A model generated the notes under the pieces. That model searched no databases and was not told the DNA's origin. It saw only the letters and a list, made by a program, of their open reading frames with translations. A DNA stretch of 46,043 nucleotides, taken from the NCBI GenBank assembly GCA_946803715.1, contig CAMPET010000136.1, positions 1,529 to 47,571 of the forward strand, read 5' to 3'. The first letter of the stretch is position 1. Each line of letters starts with the position of its first letter. Below are positions 1 through 10,347 of the stretch, piece after piece. The position numbers and the translations under genes were made by a program. Origin of the DNA: Beroe ovata (taxonomy: Eukaryota; Ctenophora; Nuda; Beroida; Beroidae).

Positions 1-22
1 ACACACACACACACACACACAC
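1..22. repeat. (AC)n microsatellite
   Basis: Pure AC dinucleotide run at the window edge; its true length is unknown because it is cut by the start of the window. Confidence 0.95.
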
Positions 23-643
23 CCAATCGTTTCTTCACTGTTCAGTGATTTCTCAGTTGGTCCACCTCATGTAACTCAACACAGTTTGTGACCTTTTCTA
101 AACAACGGCGGCCGCTTTTATATCATGTCGATTTAGAGCTCATTTAGAGCTCATGGTTGTTAAGATTAGCCACATCTTTAGTCTGTCATCTTACCCCTCT
201 CTCTTGCGTGAGACTCCTCTTTCTTTCTTCGTGTGGAAATTTTAAGTGTAGGTTATATTAAACCAAATCGTGGACGTGAAAGTCATTTCCTTCTCTTAGA
301 GTAATACGATACTACACCAATTAGCATAGCCTAATTGGATTACTCAATTAGGATAGTTCATCATTGTTTACTACAGCAATATTGCACGAAGTTTATCTTA
401 TTAACGAACCTTTTCGTTTCTCTCATTTTGACTTCTTCTACAGTAATTGTCCGAAGATTTAGCGTTGTTCGCTGCACGTTCTCTACTGTGTAATTGAGCG
501 ATCCGTTTGTAGGCGAGTGCCACGCCCCTATCGGGCACACCTCGTTATAGCGCCAGTATGCCAGTATTCTAACTGTTTGATAACTTAAACTTGAGATTAA
601 TTACTTACGATTAACTCAAACTTACATCTTGCAATTGCAGGCC
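23..643. other. No gene recognised; upstream of the first plus-strand gene
   Basis: AT-rich sequence with no convincing exon. The last bases (637-640) form a possible 3' splice site, gcag, just before the ATG at 644, so part of this stretch may be a 5' UTR intron. No core promoter element could be supported. Confidence 0.4.
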
Positions 644-2912
644 ATGGTAAGAGAAGTAGCAGGAATAGTACCACATCCTGAGCCTGGTAACCCAGACAGC
701 CGTTACCATGGTAACCAGACAGACCGACACCAGACTGAGCGACGCCACGGTGGTAACCACCTCGCTCCTCCTCCACCACTCCGTGTCGGTGATAAGTGTC
801 CGAGTAGCGATGATGATCCATTCTATCCGTCGAGTGATCCTATGACAGCTTCCGATCCTTACTCCATTGGTACGAAATGGTCTCTTTGAATGGGCCAAGA
901 TAATTATAGATAATTGTGGTTGCGTTATCGTTGGATAAGCCGATTAATCAGTCCCTACGGACTACAAAATAAGGGAATTGAAGTTGAGGTGTCCTCAACT
1001 TATGGGCATGCTTTCAATTAGCCGAAATTCTCATTTCTTATGCTATCTAAACTACTGACGTCCCACAGAGGACCCACCGAGCTATGAGGAATCTGTGGAA
1101 GAGGACTGGAATGCTAACCTGACATGGCCCAACGCCCTTGCTACCAGAGATGACCTCGCCCAGATCTTCAGACTGGTACGTGTACTGAATATGGACGCAA
1201 ATATATGGGGCATTGGGACGTGAGGTTTCGGGAAGGGGCGGGAGGATTTTAATCCTCCTTTTGTTGAGACGCTTTCCTAGAACTGATTGCCCCGACCCCA
1301 CTCTCACACAATCCCACTCTCAAATTACCCCCAACCCTCAGAACAACTACGACTACTCAACCCGCGGGAGAGCGTTCACCGTATCGGGCCCACCCGAGAC
1401 CCACCTGCCCCGGTACAGGAACATTATCAACTACTTCGAGAACAGTCTGGAGAATATGAGTAGCGTGGAGTGGAGTGGGGGTGGGAGTGTCCAGAGTAGA
1501 GTGTGAGTGAAATTGTTGTTGTTATTGTTGAATGTGAGATTCTCTGTTGTTTGACTTAGTTGCTTTAATTGCTATTCTGTTGTTAGTTAGAATGTAAGTG
1601 AAGGTTGCTGATCCAGGTTGCTCGCTGTTGGTTATTGTTTTATCCCGTTGTTTAGTTCGGTTATGCCAGATTTTCATGGTACATTCCCTTTATCACTGGA
1701 GAGTGAAAATGGTTCTTTCATCAAATTCCTAATTAACATCTTATCCCTACTTCAGACACCGAATGAGCAGTGCATACCCCAGCACAGACATTGAACCTAA
1801 CATTCTCAGCAGAAGTGGTGAGTAGAGGGAGAGATTTTTAATCATTTTCCTCAGAATTGTTAACCCAACGCCGTATTTTCTCCAGAATTTAACATGTTTA
1901 GAACGTTATATGCGATTAAATCCGGTAGATATGGAGAAAAATCTGCGAAGAATGGCATATTTCTACTTTTTAACAACCCTGACCAAAATATAACCTTGTA
2001 TTTGACCTGAATTCATCTTTCTTCTAGTAGAGCATTATACATGGGTTGAGCAACAATTTGAATATTATGTACCTCAGTGGTCATCTGTCAGCGGGTTTAT
2101 AACCAACAATGTAAAATCGGTGTCAGGAATTTCAACGCAGTTGCTATGGTACCCCCTCATTGTTATCTGTTGTCATGACAAATGCCATGAAATGAACTGC
2201 ATGCCATACAAATGCCACATATATGCGCACATGGCATCCCATGATAAACGTGACAATATATTATGACAAACTTTGGCAGATAATGTATAGCTAGGGGAAG
2301 GATAAGTGCAGCATAGTAACTATATGATGAGTGATCGTGTCATCGTTGCTGACATATCATGACATATAATAACTGGGGCAGTGGGAAGATAACTTATCTG
2401 CCATCTGTCATTATAGCATACATATGCCATGTCATGACATTGTCATGATTGCATACAGCGGTTATGTGCGGCTGGTCAAAGTGAAAAGAAAGTTGCGATA
2501 TGATCGCTGCTTTCTACCAGCGGCCATCGGCCAGATGGCCGAAATCAGGAATTTTTTAGGCAAATGGCCGGATGGCCGCTTTTTGTAATATTGAAATTTT
2601 TGCCTTAAAGAGGGGTCTGAGCACATAACTTCCAGAGAGAAACATTTTGCTGATAGATCAGAGAAGACATTTGAATACATTCCAAGTTACCAAACACGAA
2701 TTCTGATCCAAATGAGAATAAAACTTGAATTCGTCACCATCCAACCCATGTCCAGTATAGTGCAGATAATCATTTACAAGGTTTGTCATTCATCAGGTAA
2801 AATGTTGAGAGGGGATCAGAAAACTATCAAAACGAGGAAATTAGCTGGTCAGAAAGTGGTCGAAGTGGGCATTCCTAGGCCAGAAGGGGGCCAGAAGAGG
2901 TTCACAGTCTGA
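644..2912 (+). CDS. Unidentified acidic protein with a PPSY motif (five-exon model)
   Basis: I do not recognise the family. Exons 644-869, 1069-1175, 1342-1502, 1756-1817 and tentatively 2797-2912 join in frame (phases 1, 0, 2, 1) to about 223 aa ending in TGA. The ATG sits in a strong Kozak context (GCCATGG). The first exon is Pro/Asp/Ser-rich; exon 2 starts EDPPSYEESVEED, where PPSY in an acidic setting is the type of motif bound by WW domains of NEDD4-like ubiquitin ligases. Exon 3 includes LPRYRNIINYFENSLENM. No signal peptide or membrane helix is seen. The first four exons are well supported by splice sites. The last is weaker, and a one-base N gap at 2982 means the true 3' exons could be missing. 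This could be the 5' part of the gene at 5943-7858, which also carries a PPxY motif. Confidence 0.6.
2518..2575. repeat. Imperfect inverted repeat of GCGGCCAT / ATGGCCGC
   Basis: A GC-rich foldback within AT-rich sequence: GCGGCCATCGGCCA on the left pairs imperfectly with the ATGGCCGGATGGCCGC block on the right across an AT-rich spacer. It lies in the last intron of the first gene model. Confidence 0.6.
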
Positions 2913-4125
2913 CTATAATGCAGTGCAAGTGTTCTCTGTTTAGTGAATTGTGGACATGCTCTTACTGAACCCCTTACTGATNATAAGTGTGAGGACGAGG
3001 GCGGAGTGGGGCGTGTGCCGCTATGTCCAGCGTATTTGAGTGAGAGAGCCGCGCGCGATGTAAAATGCGCGTGTTACGTCTAGAATGAGCGATGTGAAAT
3101 ATGCCACGTGTGAAATACTGAAATGCGCGCGGTGTGAGTGCACGTGTGTCAATGATGTGACAGTCAAGGCGTTGAGAGGAAGCGGCAGTCACGAAAAGGT
3201 GCGGTACCTGTCCGGCAAAAATGTGGGAACTGTGACGTATGTTCGTCGGTATATTTTATCGACTTTATTTGCAATTATATGTTACTGTTAGGTGACTTAT
3301 ATGTGTGTGACAACTGATTAAAGTGCATGCGTTCGATCGTGCGTGAGTGTAAGTTTCGTAATTTGTAATCATGTGAATCTCAATGATTCTTTCCCTTCTT
3401 TGTGAACTTTCGGTCATCTTCCACTCTCTTCTACTACTTCCCATGTTCCTCCTTGTCTTTACAACAACAAGGAAATATTTTATGATGCAGCTACATTATT
3501 TTGACAAGCTGCACAGAGCACTGAATATTCTTTTAAAAAGTGCCGAGACTATTTTCAGACAATTTTAACTCCATAAAAACTGCTCGCACGTGCCCTGACA
3601 TCAGAACGCAGCTAACATAGCTCTAGATTTTCAATTTGTTCCCATACCCAAGAAACTTGAATAAATAGTTCTTAATTCTATTTAATTAATTCAAATTATC
3701 TGGACAGAAATCAATTTTCTCACCTAATTTAACACCGGTTAAGTCATGCCTGCTTGTTGGAGCAAACTGTGTTGTTATGCAAGCTTCTTTAGTCTCTACA
3801 TTTTTCTACAAACTCCTTTGAAGCATACAAATTTTGTACGAAAATTCATGTCTCTTCTTTTGCATATGTTTTTGACTACTTTTCATTCCCTCGCCAAATT
3901 CCACACGTCTTGCAACAATAACTAAATTGCCCTTAATGCACTTGAATATAACTTAACCCTTAGAACAATCTGGATTTAACATTCACCTCAAGCTTTTACC
4001 TCTTGATTTCTCAATAATATATCTCAATTAATAATAATCTTGGTTACTAATACCTTTATTACCCCAATTACCTATAATAACTTTTCTCACAGCATATTTG
4101 TTCTGATTTGAAGCATACCTCGCAG
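2913..4125. other. No gene recognised; contains a one-base N gap at 2982
   Basis: Low-coding AT-rich sequence. The single N at 2982 looks like a contig join of unknown true size. A CpG-rich stretch (about 2990-3190, with several GCGCG runs) follows directly after it. No exon with credible splice sites was found. Confidence 0.5.
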
Positions 4126-4179
4126 GAGATAAATCCAAACACAGCAACAAGATTCACTGTCAGAGTTGTCCCCAACATG
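4126..4179 (+). CDS. Orphan exon, 18 codons
   Basis: An open 54-base segment between a 3' splice site (ctcgcag) and a strong 5' splice site (gtacgtg) translates to EINPNTATRFTVRVVPNM, in phase 0 at both ends. It lies between the PPSY gene and the two-helix membrane gene and may belong to either, or may link them into one gene; I found no adjoining exon that completes the phase. The family is not recognised. Confidence 0.45.
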
Positions 4180-4211
4180 GTACGTGATTCTTGTCACGTG
4201 GTCTTTGTTTG

Positions 4212-4377
4212 TCACGTGGTCTGTCACGTTATCAGACTCACGTGGTCTGTCACGTTATCAGACTCACGTGGTTTGTCACGTTATCAGACTCACGTGGTCT
4301 GTCACGTTATCAGAGTCACGTGGTTTGTCACGTTATCAGACTCACGTGGTTTGTCACGTTATCAGACTCACGTGGTC
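4212..4377. repeat. 26-bp minisatellite carrying CACGTG in each unit
   Basis: Units begin at 4212, 4238, 4264, 4290, 4316, 4342 and 4368, each containing TCACGTGG followed by a GTCACGTTATCAGA-type block. CACGTG is the palindromic E-box. Related TCACGTGG and CATGGTAAC motifs continue, less regularly, to about 4660. The long plus-strand open frames here only reflect the repeat. Confidence 0.93.
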
Positions 4378-4638
4378 TATGTTTGTCACGTGGTCCTTTT
4401 TTCATGGTAATCGTCACGTGGTATCTGTTTGTAACATGGTAACTACAACAGTTACCGTCACCGGTGGTAATGGTGATGGTTCATCGCGTGGTAATCATTC
4501 GTCGCATGGTAACCTACGCGTGACGGTTCCTGTACAATAGTTACTAACGAGACGGTCGCATAGAAACCGTCACGTGGTCTTTGTGTGTGCTGTGTAGTTT
4601 TGTCATGAGATCTTTATACATCGCGTGCTTTGTGGTGT

Positions 4639-4644
4639 TTTTAT
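4639..4644 (-). terminator. Candidate poly(A) signal of the thioredoxin gene
   Basis: AATAAA on the minus strand, about 470 bases past the thioredoxin stop codon. Only the hexamer supports it. Confidence 0.3.
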
Positions 4645-5110
4645 TGGATTGTCACGTGTTAAAGTAATTCGTTCGGAGAGAGTTTGTTCTTCTGGAGAGG
4701 TGGGATCGCGCGTGGAAAATCAGTCTTATCGCTATGAGACAACAGAAAATCGAGATTTTGATTATGGAATAATATTCGTGATGGTAACCTAAAACAAAAT
4801 CGTCAATCAAATGATTTTTTCGTTAAAAGTTTGAAGGCAACTTAGTCTAAAACAAATAAATTTCATTCCACGTCCTTCCTGTAAACTGTATCTCAAAACT
4901 GGGCACATTGCCAAAAATCTCACCCAAATTCTCATCTTTTCTTCAGCCTCTACATCTCACAAAGATCGAAATTTCGGAAACTCAGTTCATCTTAATCCTC
5001 ATCAATCTCAATTACTCAGTTACATCTCATCGGCAAAAAACTCTTCAAACACTCAAATTAATGAGTCTATTCATGATCGTCATTCGTCCACCTCGGGAAA
5101 TGGGAACATG

Positions 5111-5740
5111 TTACTCCTCTGTCCGTACTTCCATCTTCCGCAACTTCCGAATAGTTTCGTCCAGTTTTATCCTGTTTGGTTCCGCGAACTTGTCCAGCAT
5201 GATACCTGAAATGGATTCATGGGTCTGGAAATGTCGTGAAACTTGAGAAAGAGGAATGAATTGTCATAAATTTTGATAAGTACGATCGGAAAAGTGTGAT
5301 GAAGAAAGGAATGTTTTTCACCTCGTTTAAAGAATTGGAATGTTGGCATACAAGCAACACGACGAGCCTCAGCTATTTCCTCGTTATCGTCAACGTCAAT
5401 CTCGTAAAACTCCACATCACCATGGATATGTGATAACCTGAACACATGCAAACATTTCAGTCGAGAGCCATAAAAACTGATTCAATTTCATTTGATGAGC
5501 AATTCATTTGATGAGCATTTCATTGAAATTCCCGTTTTTCACAATCACGATTGGCTGGCGACATGAAGACTGAAGTTTGGCAATCGTCCAAAACATGAAG
5601 TTCTCACCTGTGGACATCCGGTTTTATCATTCTCCACGGTCCACACCATTTTGCACTGAACGTGACACAGACCAGAGCGTCCTTAGCGTGCTCCAGTTTG
5701 TCCTTAAACTCGCTCATCGAGTTTATCTCCTTGATACGAC
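5111..5740 (-). CDS. Thioredoxin with WCGPW active site (5' exon not found)
   Basis: Thioredoxins reduce protein disulfides through a WCGPC dithiol. Three minus-strand exons, 5740-5608, 5437-5322 and 5205-5111, join in phase to 113 aa ending in TAA. Visible in order: RIKEINSMSEFKDKLEHA (helix 1), VCVTFSAKWCGPWRMIKP (active-site strand and helix), DVEFYEIDVDDNEEIAEARR, the cis-proline segment ACMPTFQFFKRG, and the C-terminal helix. Length and order match a classical single-domain thioredoxin, lacking only the first residue or so, which a short upstream exon must supply (entry phase 1). The oddity is W where the second, resolving cysteine should be, so it could act only as a monothiol thioredoxin or a binding protein. 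It is antisense to the flanking plus-strand exons and may be nested in an intron. Confidence 0.88.
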
Positions 5741-5942
5741 CTGCGATAAGTGGAAATGATTGGGCATGGATAAATTTGGTATAAATGGAGATTACTGACT
5801 AGGGTATAGAGGAAATTTGGTCCAAATCTAAGCGAAAACTTGAATTTTTCTGGGTTTTCTGTCAGTAAGATTCCAAAATCGACGAAAAATGGGTGATAGA
5901 ATCCTGTCGGTGTATCGGATGCCGAATTTCGATTTCTGACAG

Positions 5943-7858
5943 TCATGTTCTCCAGGAAGAGAATCCGCCCAACTACTCGGATCATGTTGTGCCCGGAAAT
6001 AGTAAGTTCTCATCAAATCTGATCCCGAAATGGAGAAATTCTCTTCAGAAACTTGAATTTTTCCGACGAATCTAAGTCGGTGTCAATGGTGGATTTCATT
6101 GAATCATAACTCCACCTCCCAGTCATTGCAGGTTTATCCGATGGTCGACCGTGTCCAACTACCGGCACGTGTGACACCAACACGTGCAATGACACCACGC
6201 GGCACTGCACCATCAACAAGGATCAGGAAGCGGTGTCAACGTACCACGGTGTCACTCAGGCGGAGAAGAGGGGCTCGCTGAAGAAGCAGCCTTCAGCACC
6301 ATCGTTGGAACAGATTCAGGAGGTAGGAATAGTTGACACCACTTTATTACCCACCATCAGACCATTTAATCCGCTCTATGCTGTTAATGCCCCTATTCTG
6401 ACACCACCTCTGCTACAACCCCCTGACACCACCCTCATCTTGACACCACCCTTATCCTGACACCACTTCCTACCCCCCTTAGCCACCGTTGGCTCGTCGA
6501 CACAGCTCGGTATACGAGCTAGGGCGGACATACACGGCGCCAGCACGTCTGGAAAAGGAGGACGAGGTGAACCCCGCTGCCCCACCCACGATACCGGACG
6601 CTGAGGACAAGACGGTGTCGTTCTATATGGGGGAGAAGGGTCCTTCCGATTCCTCGATAGGGGTACGTTATACGGCATGAAAAATACTGTTGGCAACCTT
6701 TCCTCACTCAATAACAATATCTTCTTGAGAAATACAACAAGAAAGTGGTTGGTTATCCAAATATTGTACTGAGGTACTGTCGTAGTATGTCCGTTAAGAT
6801 GTGAAAGGATTAAGGCTCTCATCTAATTCTAACTCAACATCCTAGGACAGCACCACGAAAGTTGAGTCGGCTTATGCCAGACCATACCCGGAAATACAGT
6901 TCCATGCGTTGGAGAAAAACGAAACCATCACTTCGTAAGTGTTCCTCCAATCATTACCTAAACCAGATCGAAAAACATGTTCAAACACATCATTCTTTCT
7001 CGGAATAGCCACCAGATTATCACGTGATCGTCTTCTCCTAATCACGTGGTTCCATTGCACGTGCTTCTTCCTTGAATCACGTGGTTCCATTGCACGTGCT
7101 TCTCCTCCTAATCACGTGTTTCCAGGGAAACGGGAGACTCGGGATACGATGACGAGAGTTGTCTCATGATGAGGGAGATCACTCCACCCCCGAAATTTGC
7201 AGATGTCAAGAGGGAAAATTACACTGTCAGGATTGAAGCAGGTTTGTGAAGATTCGATTTCGAATTGGAGAGAGACCTCGAGATTTATTTATTCGAGTTC
7301 AACTGATTCCTATGATGATATTCTATTTTTTCCCGGATTCCAACCACCTTATCTACCCAATTTTTGTCCAGATGGTAGCAAGGCTCGTCTTGTCACGGAA
7401 CCACTGCCTGTCCAAGTTGAGGAATGGGAGAATCACAGACTATTCAATTATCAGGTAAAACTCTCGATTGTTGAGACCGCCTCTCGGCCCTCACTCCGTC
7501 TCCTCAATTCACCTTGACACCTCACCTCAACTTGACACCACTCTCACGCTCTTGACATCACTCTTACCCCTTTGACATTATTCCCACCATCTTGACACCA
7601 CTCCCTCCCTCTCAGAAACCACCACGTCGTCTCTCCTGGAAATTCTGGGCTGGTCTCCTCTTCTTTCTCTGTGATATCCTCCTCGTGCTGACTGGTACTC
7701 TTCTCCTGGTAACCAATTACCATGACAACATAATCCCGGGATTTGTACTCCTGGGACTCGGTATCGGGATGTGCATCCCTGCCCTCAATTATCTGGGCGG
7801 ATTGTCGACTGTGTGCGCGAGGATAGAGGGCGCTAGATCCGCCGATGTTTTCATCTAG
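5943..7858 (+). CDS. Two-helix membrane protein with PPNY motif (allele A, 5' end incomplete)
   Basis: Seven exons join in phase: 5943-6001, 6132-6322, 6483-6662, 6846-6934, 7126-7241, 7372-7454, 7616-7858, giving 319 aa to the TAG. Order: HVLQEENPPNYSD (a PPxY motif); a Cys-rich stretch, PCPTTGTCDTNTCND then RHC; a Ser/Pro-rich, basic-acidic linker including ARRHSSVYELGR; an acidic segment DSGYDDES; then RRLSWKFW leading into two hydrophobic helices (about 20 residues each, around FLCDILLVLTGTLLL and FVLLGLGIGMCIP), a short loop between them and a hydrophilic tail. The hairpin layout resembles small two-helix proteins such as TMEM134/TMEM230, but I cannot claim homology. Entry is in phase 2, so at least one upstream exon is missing. 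Introns are rich in TGACACCAC and CACGTG repeats. Confidence 0.75.
7018..7122. repeat. CACGTG-rich intronic repeat
   Basis: Tandem-like segments of TCACGTGGTTCCATTGCACG followed by TGCTTC occur just before the exon at 7126. The allele B counterpart (about 11294-11417) has extra CACGTG copies, so the tract is length-variable. Confidence 0.8.
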
Positions 7859-8470
7859 ACTCTAGATGGACTTATGGATCTACTGATGCTTTCATATAGA
7901 GAGGATTGAACATGAGGGATTTCTGTTGGGATTGTGAGGACTATATCAACAGAAATTTCACGGACTAACGTCTCAGGATCATAATAGTTAGCAGAATATT
8001 TCATTAGGCTATGCATTTCGTTGAGCGAATGAAGACTTTTTATAATAGGAGCACTGTGTGCTATTAAAGCAGGGCGTCAGAACGAGGAATCCGTTGGACG
8101 GCGATGTTTTTCTAGGAAAGTGGCGGACGTGCAAAACATATATCCACTACAGACATAATATCTAGGCTGTGAGCTTTTTTAAGTCATTGTTTACACAAGA
8201 CATGAATTACAGGGCAAATCATTTGTTTGTACAGCCGTGATCATGTCGTGATCCTATGCGACGTCATTTGCAAATTGTGTTAGGAATGTCCTGAGGATAA
8301 TGTATTAAGATCAGCTGGTACTTCTGTTCTTTCTGTTCAGCTTTTTTACTCAATGAATTGTACTTAAACCTACTCGTTCAATCTTGTTATTGATTCCACG
8401 TGTAATGTCTCTGTTTGTAACCTTAGTTATCCTAGAGTTAATGTTATAGTATGTTGGTTGCTTTAATAGG
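7357..8470. repeat. 1114-bp segment, first copy of an identical direct repeat
   Basis: Identical by eye to 8472-9585 and separated from it by a single N, the pattern of two contigs whose overlapping ends were not merged. Confidence 0.93.
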
Positions 8471-8471
8471 N

Positions 8472-9585
8472 CCAATTTTTGTCCAGATGGTAGCAAGGCT
8501 CGTCTTGTCACGGAACCACTGCCTGTCCAAGTTGAGGAATGGGAGAATCACAGACTATTCAATTATCAGGTAAAACTCTCGATTGTTGAGACCGCCTCTC
8601 GGCCCTCACTCCGTCTCCTCAATTCACCTTGACACCTCACCTCAACTTGACACCACTCTCACGCTCTTGACATCACTCTTACCCCTTTGACATTATTCCC
8701 ACCATCTTGACACCACTCCCTCCCTCTCAGAAACCACCACGTCGTCTCTCCTGGAAATTCTGGGCTGGTCTCCTCTTCTTTCTCTGTGATATCCTCCTCG
8801 TGCTGACTGGTACTCTTCTCCTGGTAACCAATTACCATGACAACATAATCCCGGGATTTGTACTCCTGGGACTCGGTATCGGGATGTGCATCCCTGCCCT
8901 CAATTATCTGGGCGGATTGTCGACTGTGTGCGCGAGGATAGAGGGCGCTAGATCCGCCGATGTTTTCATCTAGACTCTAGATGGACTTATGGATCTACTG
9001 ATGCTTTCATATAGAGAGGATTGAACATGAGGGATTTCTGTTGGGATTGTGAGGACTATATCAACAGAAATTTCACGGACTAACGTCTCAGGATCATAAT
9101 AGTTAGCAGAATATTTCATTAGGCTATGCATTTCGTTGAGCGAATGAAGACTTTTTATAATAGGAGCACTGTGTGCTATTAAAGCAGGGCGTCAGAACGA
9201 GGAATCCGTTGGACGGCGATGTTTTTCTAGGAAAGTGGCGGACGTGCAAAACATATATCCACTACAGACATAATATCTAGGCTGTGAGCTTTTTTAAGTC
9301 ATTGTTTACACAAGACATGAATTACAGGGCAAATCATTTGTTTGTACAGCCGTGATCATGTCGTGATCCTATGCGACGTCATTTGCAAATTGTGTTAGGA
9401 ATGTCCTGAGGATAATGTATTAAGATCAGCTGGTACTTCTGTTCTTTCTGTTCAGCTTTTTTACTCAATGAATTGTACTTAAACCTACTCGTTCAATCTT
9501 GTTATTGATTCCACGTGTAATGTCTCTGTTTGTAACCTTAGTTATCCTAGAGTTAATGTTATAGTATGTTGGTTGCTTTAATAGG
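8472..9585. repeat. 1114-bp segment, second identical copy
   Basis: Repeats the last two exons of the two-helix gene (8487-8569 and 8731-8973) and its 3' flank without visible change. It lacks the five upstream exons, so it is not an independent gene. Confidence 0.93.
8487..8973 (+). pseudogene. Duplicate last two exons of the two-helix membrane gene
   Basis: Exons 8487-8569 and 8731-8973 are identical to 7372-7454 and 7616-7858, stop codon included. No upstream exons accompany them. They are best read as an assembly duplicate rather than a real truncated gene. Confidence 0.8.
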
Positions 9586-9670
9586 TACCTACATTGTATA
9601 CATTATACAATTATACAATATACATTATACATTATACAATTATACAGTATGCATTATACAATTACAATGC
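9586..9670. repeat. TATACAATTATACA-type simple repeat (allele A)
   Basis: Alternating blocks of ATTATACA and ATTGTATAC. The allele B copy at about 13724-13805 differs in unit sequence. Confidence 0.85.
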
Positions 9671-10347
9671 GGTTGTTTGTACCCACCTTTTTTAATTTTC
9701 TCAAACGATGAAAGCTATTTGATTTTCTGTTTCATAGACTTCTACATATTATGATGCATCCAGATCTGACTCGGTTATAGGCGAAGGCTGTCCATAGGTT
9801 GAAGGTTATTAGGCTACGATTTGACCTATACAAACAGAAGCCTAAATGACGTCATACACAGCACACACGCATATCATGGGTTTAAGTACGTACTTATGGT
9901 TGCTCTCGTAGCAAGCAACCTAGAGTGTTGGTTGCATGCCGTTATCTGTGTCGACTGAATTTATATCGGTCGACTTGGATTCCTATGACGTCATACCATT
10001 ACCTATCCGAATTTGTGTCAAATTTTCGAATTTGTGTCAAATTGCCATTATACAAATTGCCATTATACAGGTATTATTCCTCAAACAGCTACCTATATCC
10101 AGAGAAGCTAGTTCTAGGGTCCGGGTTTTACTAAGAACTACAGAGTTATACATTGTTTTTCTGTAACTCTAAAAGCCATAACTAAGGGCAAACGTCTAGC
10201 TAGAACCCAACGGAGGAGATGATTTGGGTATGATTTGGGTATACCAATNCCCGAAATGGAGAAATTCTCTTCAGAAACTTGAATTTTCTTAGTCGGTGTC
10301 AATGTTGGATTTCATTGAATCATAACTCCACCTCCCAGTCATTGCAG

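Larger units (their letters stand above)
6024..10248. repeat. Allele/paralogue block A of a duplicated ~4.1-kb region
   Basis: This block aligns in order with 10250-14376, with scattered substitutions and small indels. It contains its own internal exact duplication (7357-8470 equals 8472-9585). Its right edge coincides exactly with the N at 10249. Confidence 0.85.

Noticed and set aside
4108-4540. Three overlapping plus-strand frames of 83-124 codons
   Set aside because: They are the three readings of the 26-bp CACGTG minisatellite and have no other coding features.
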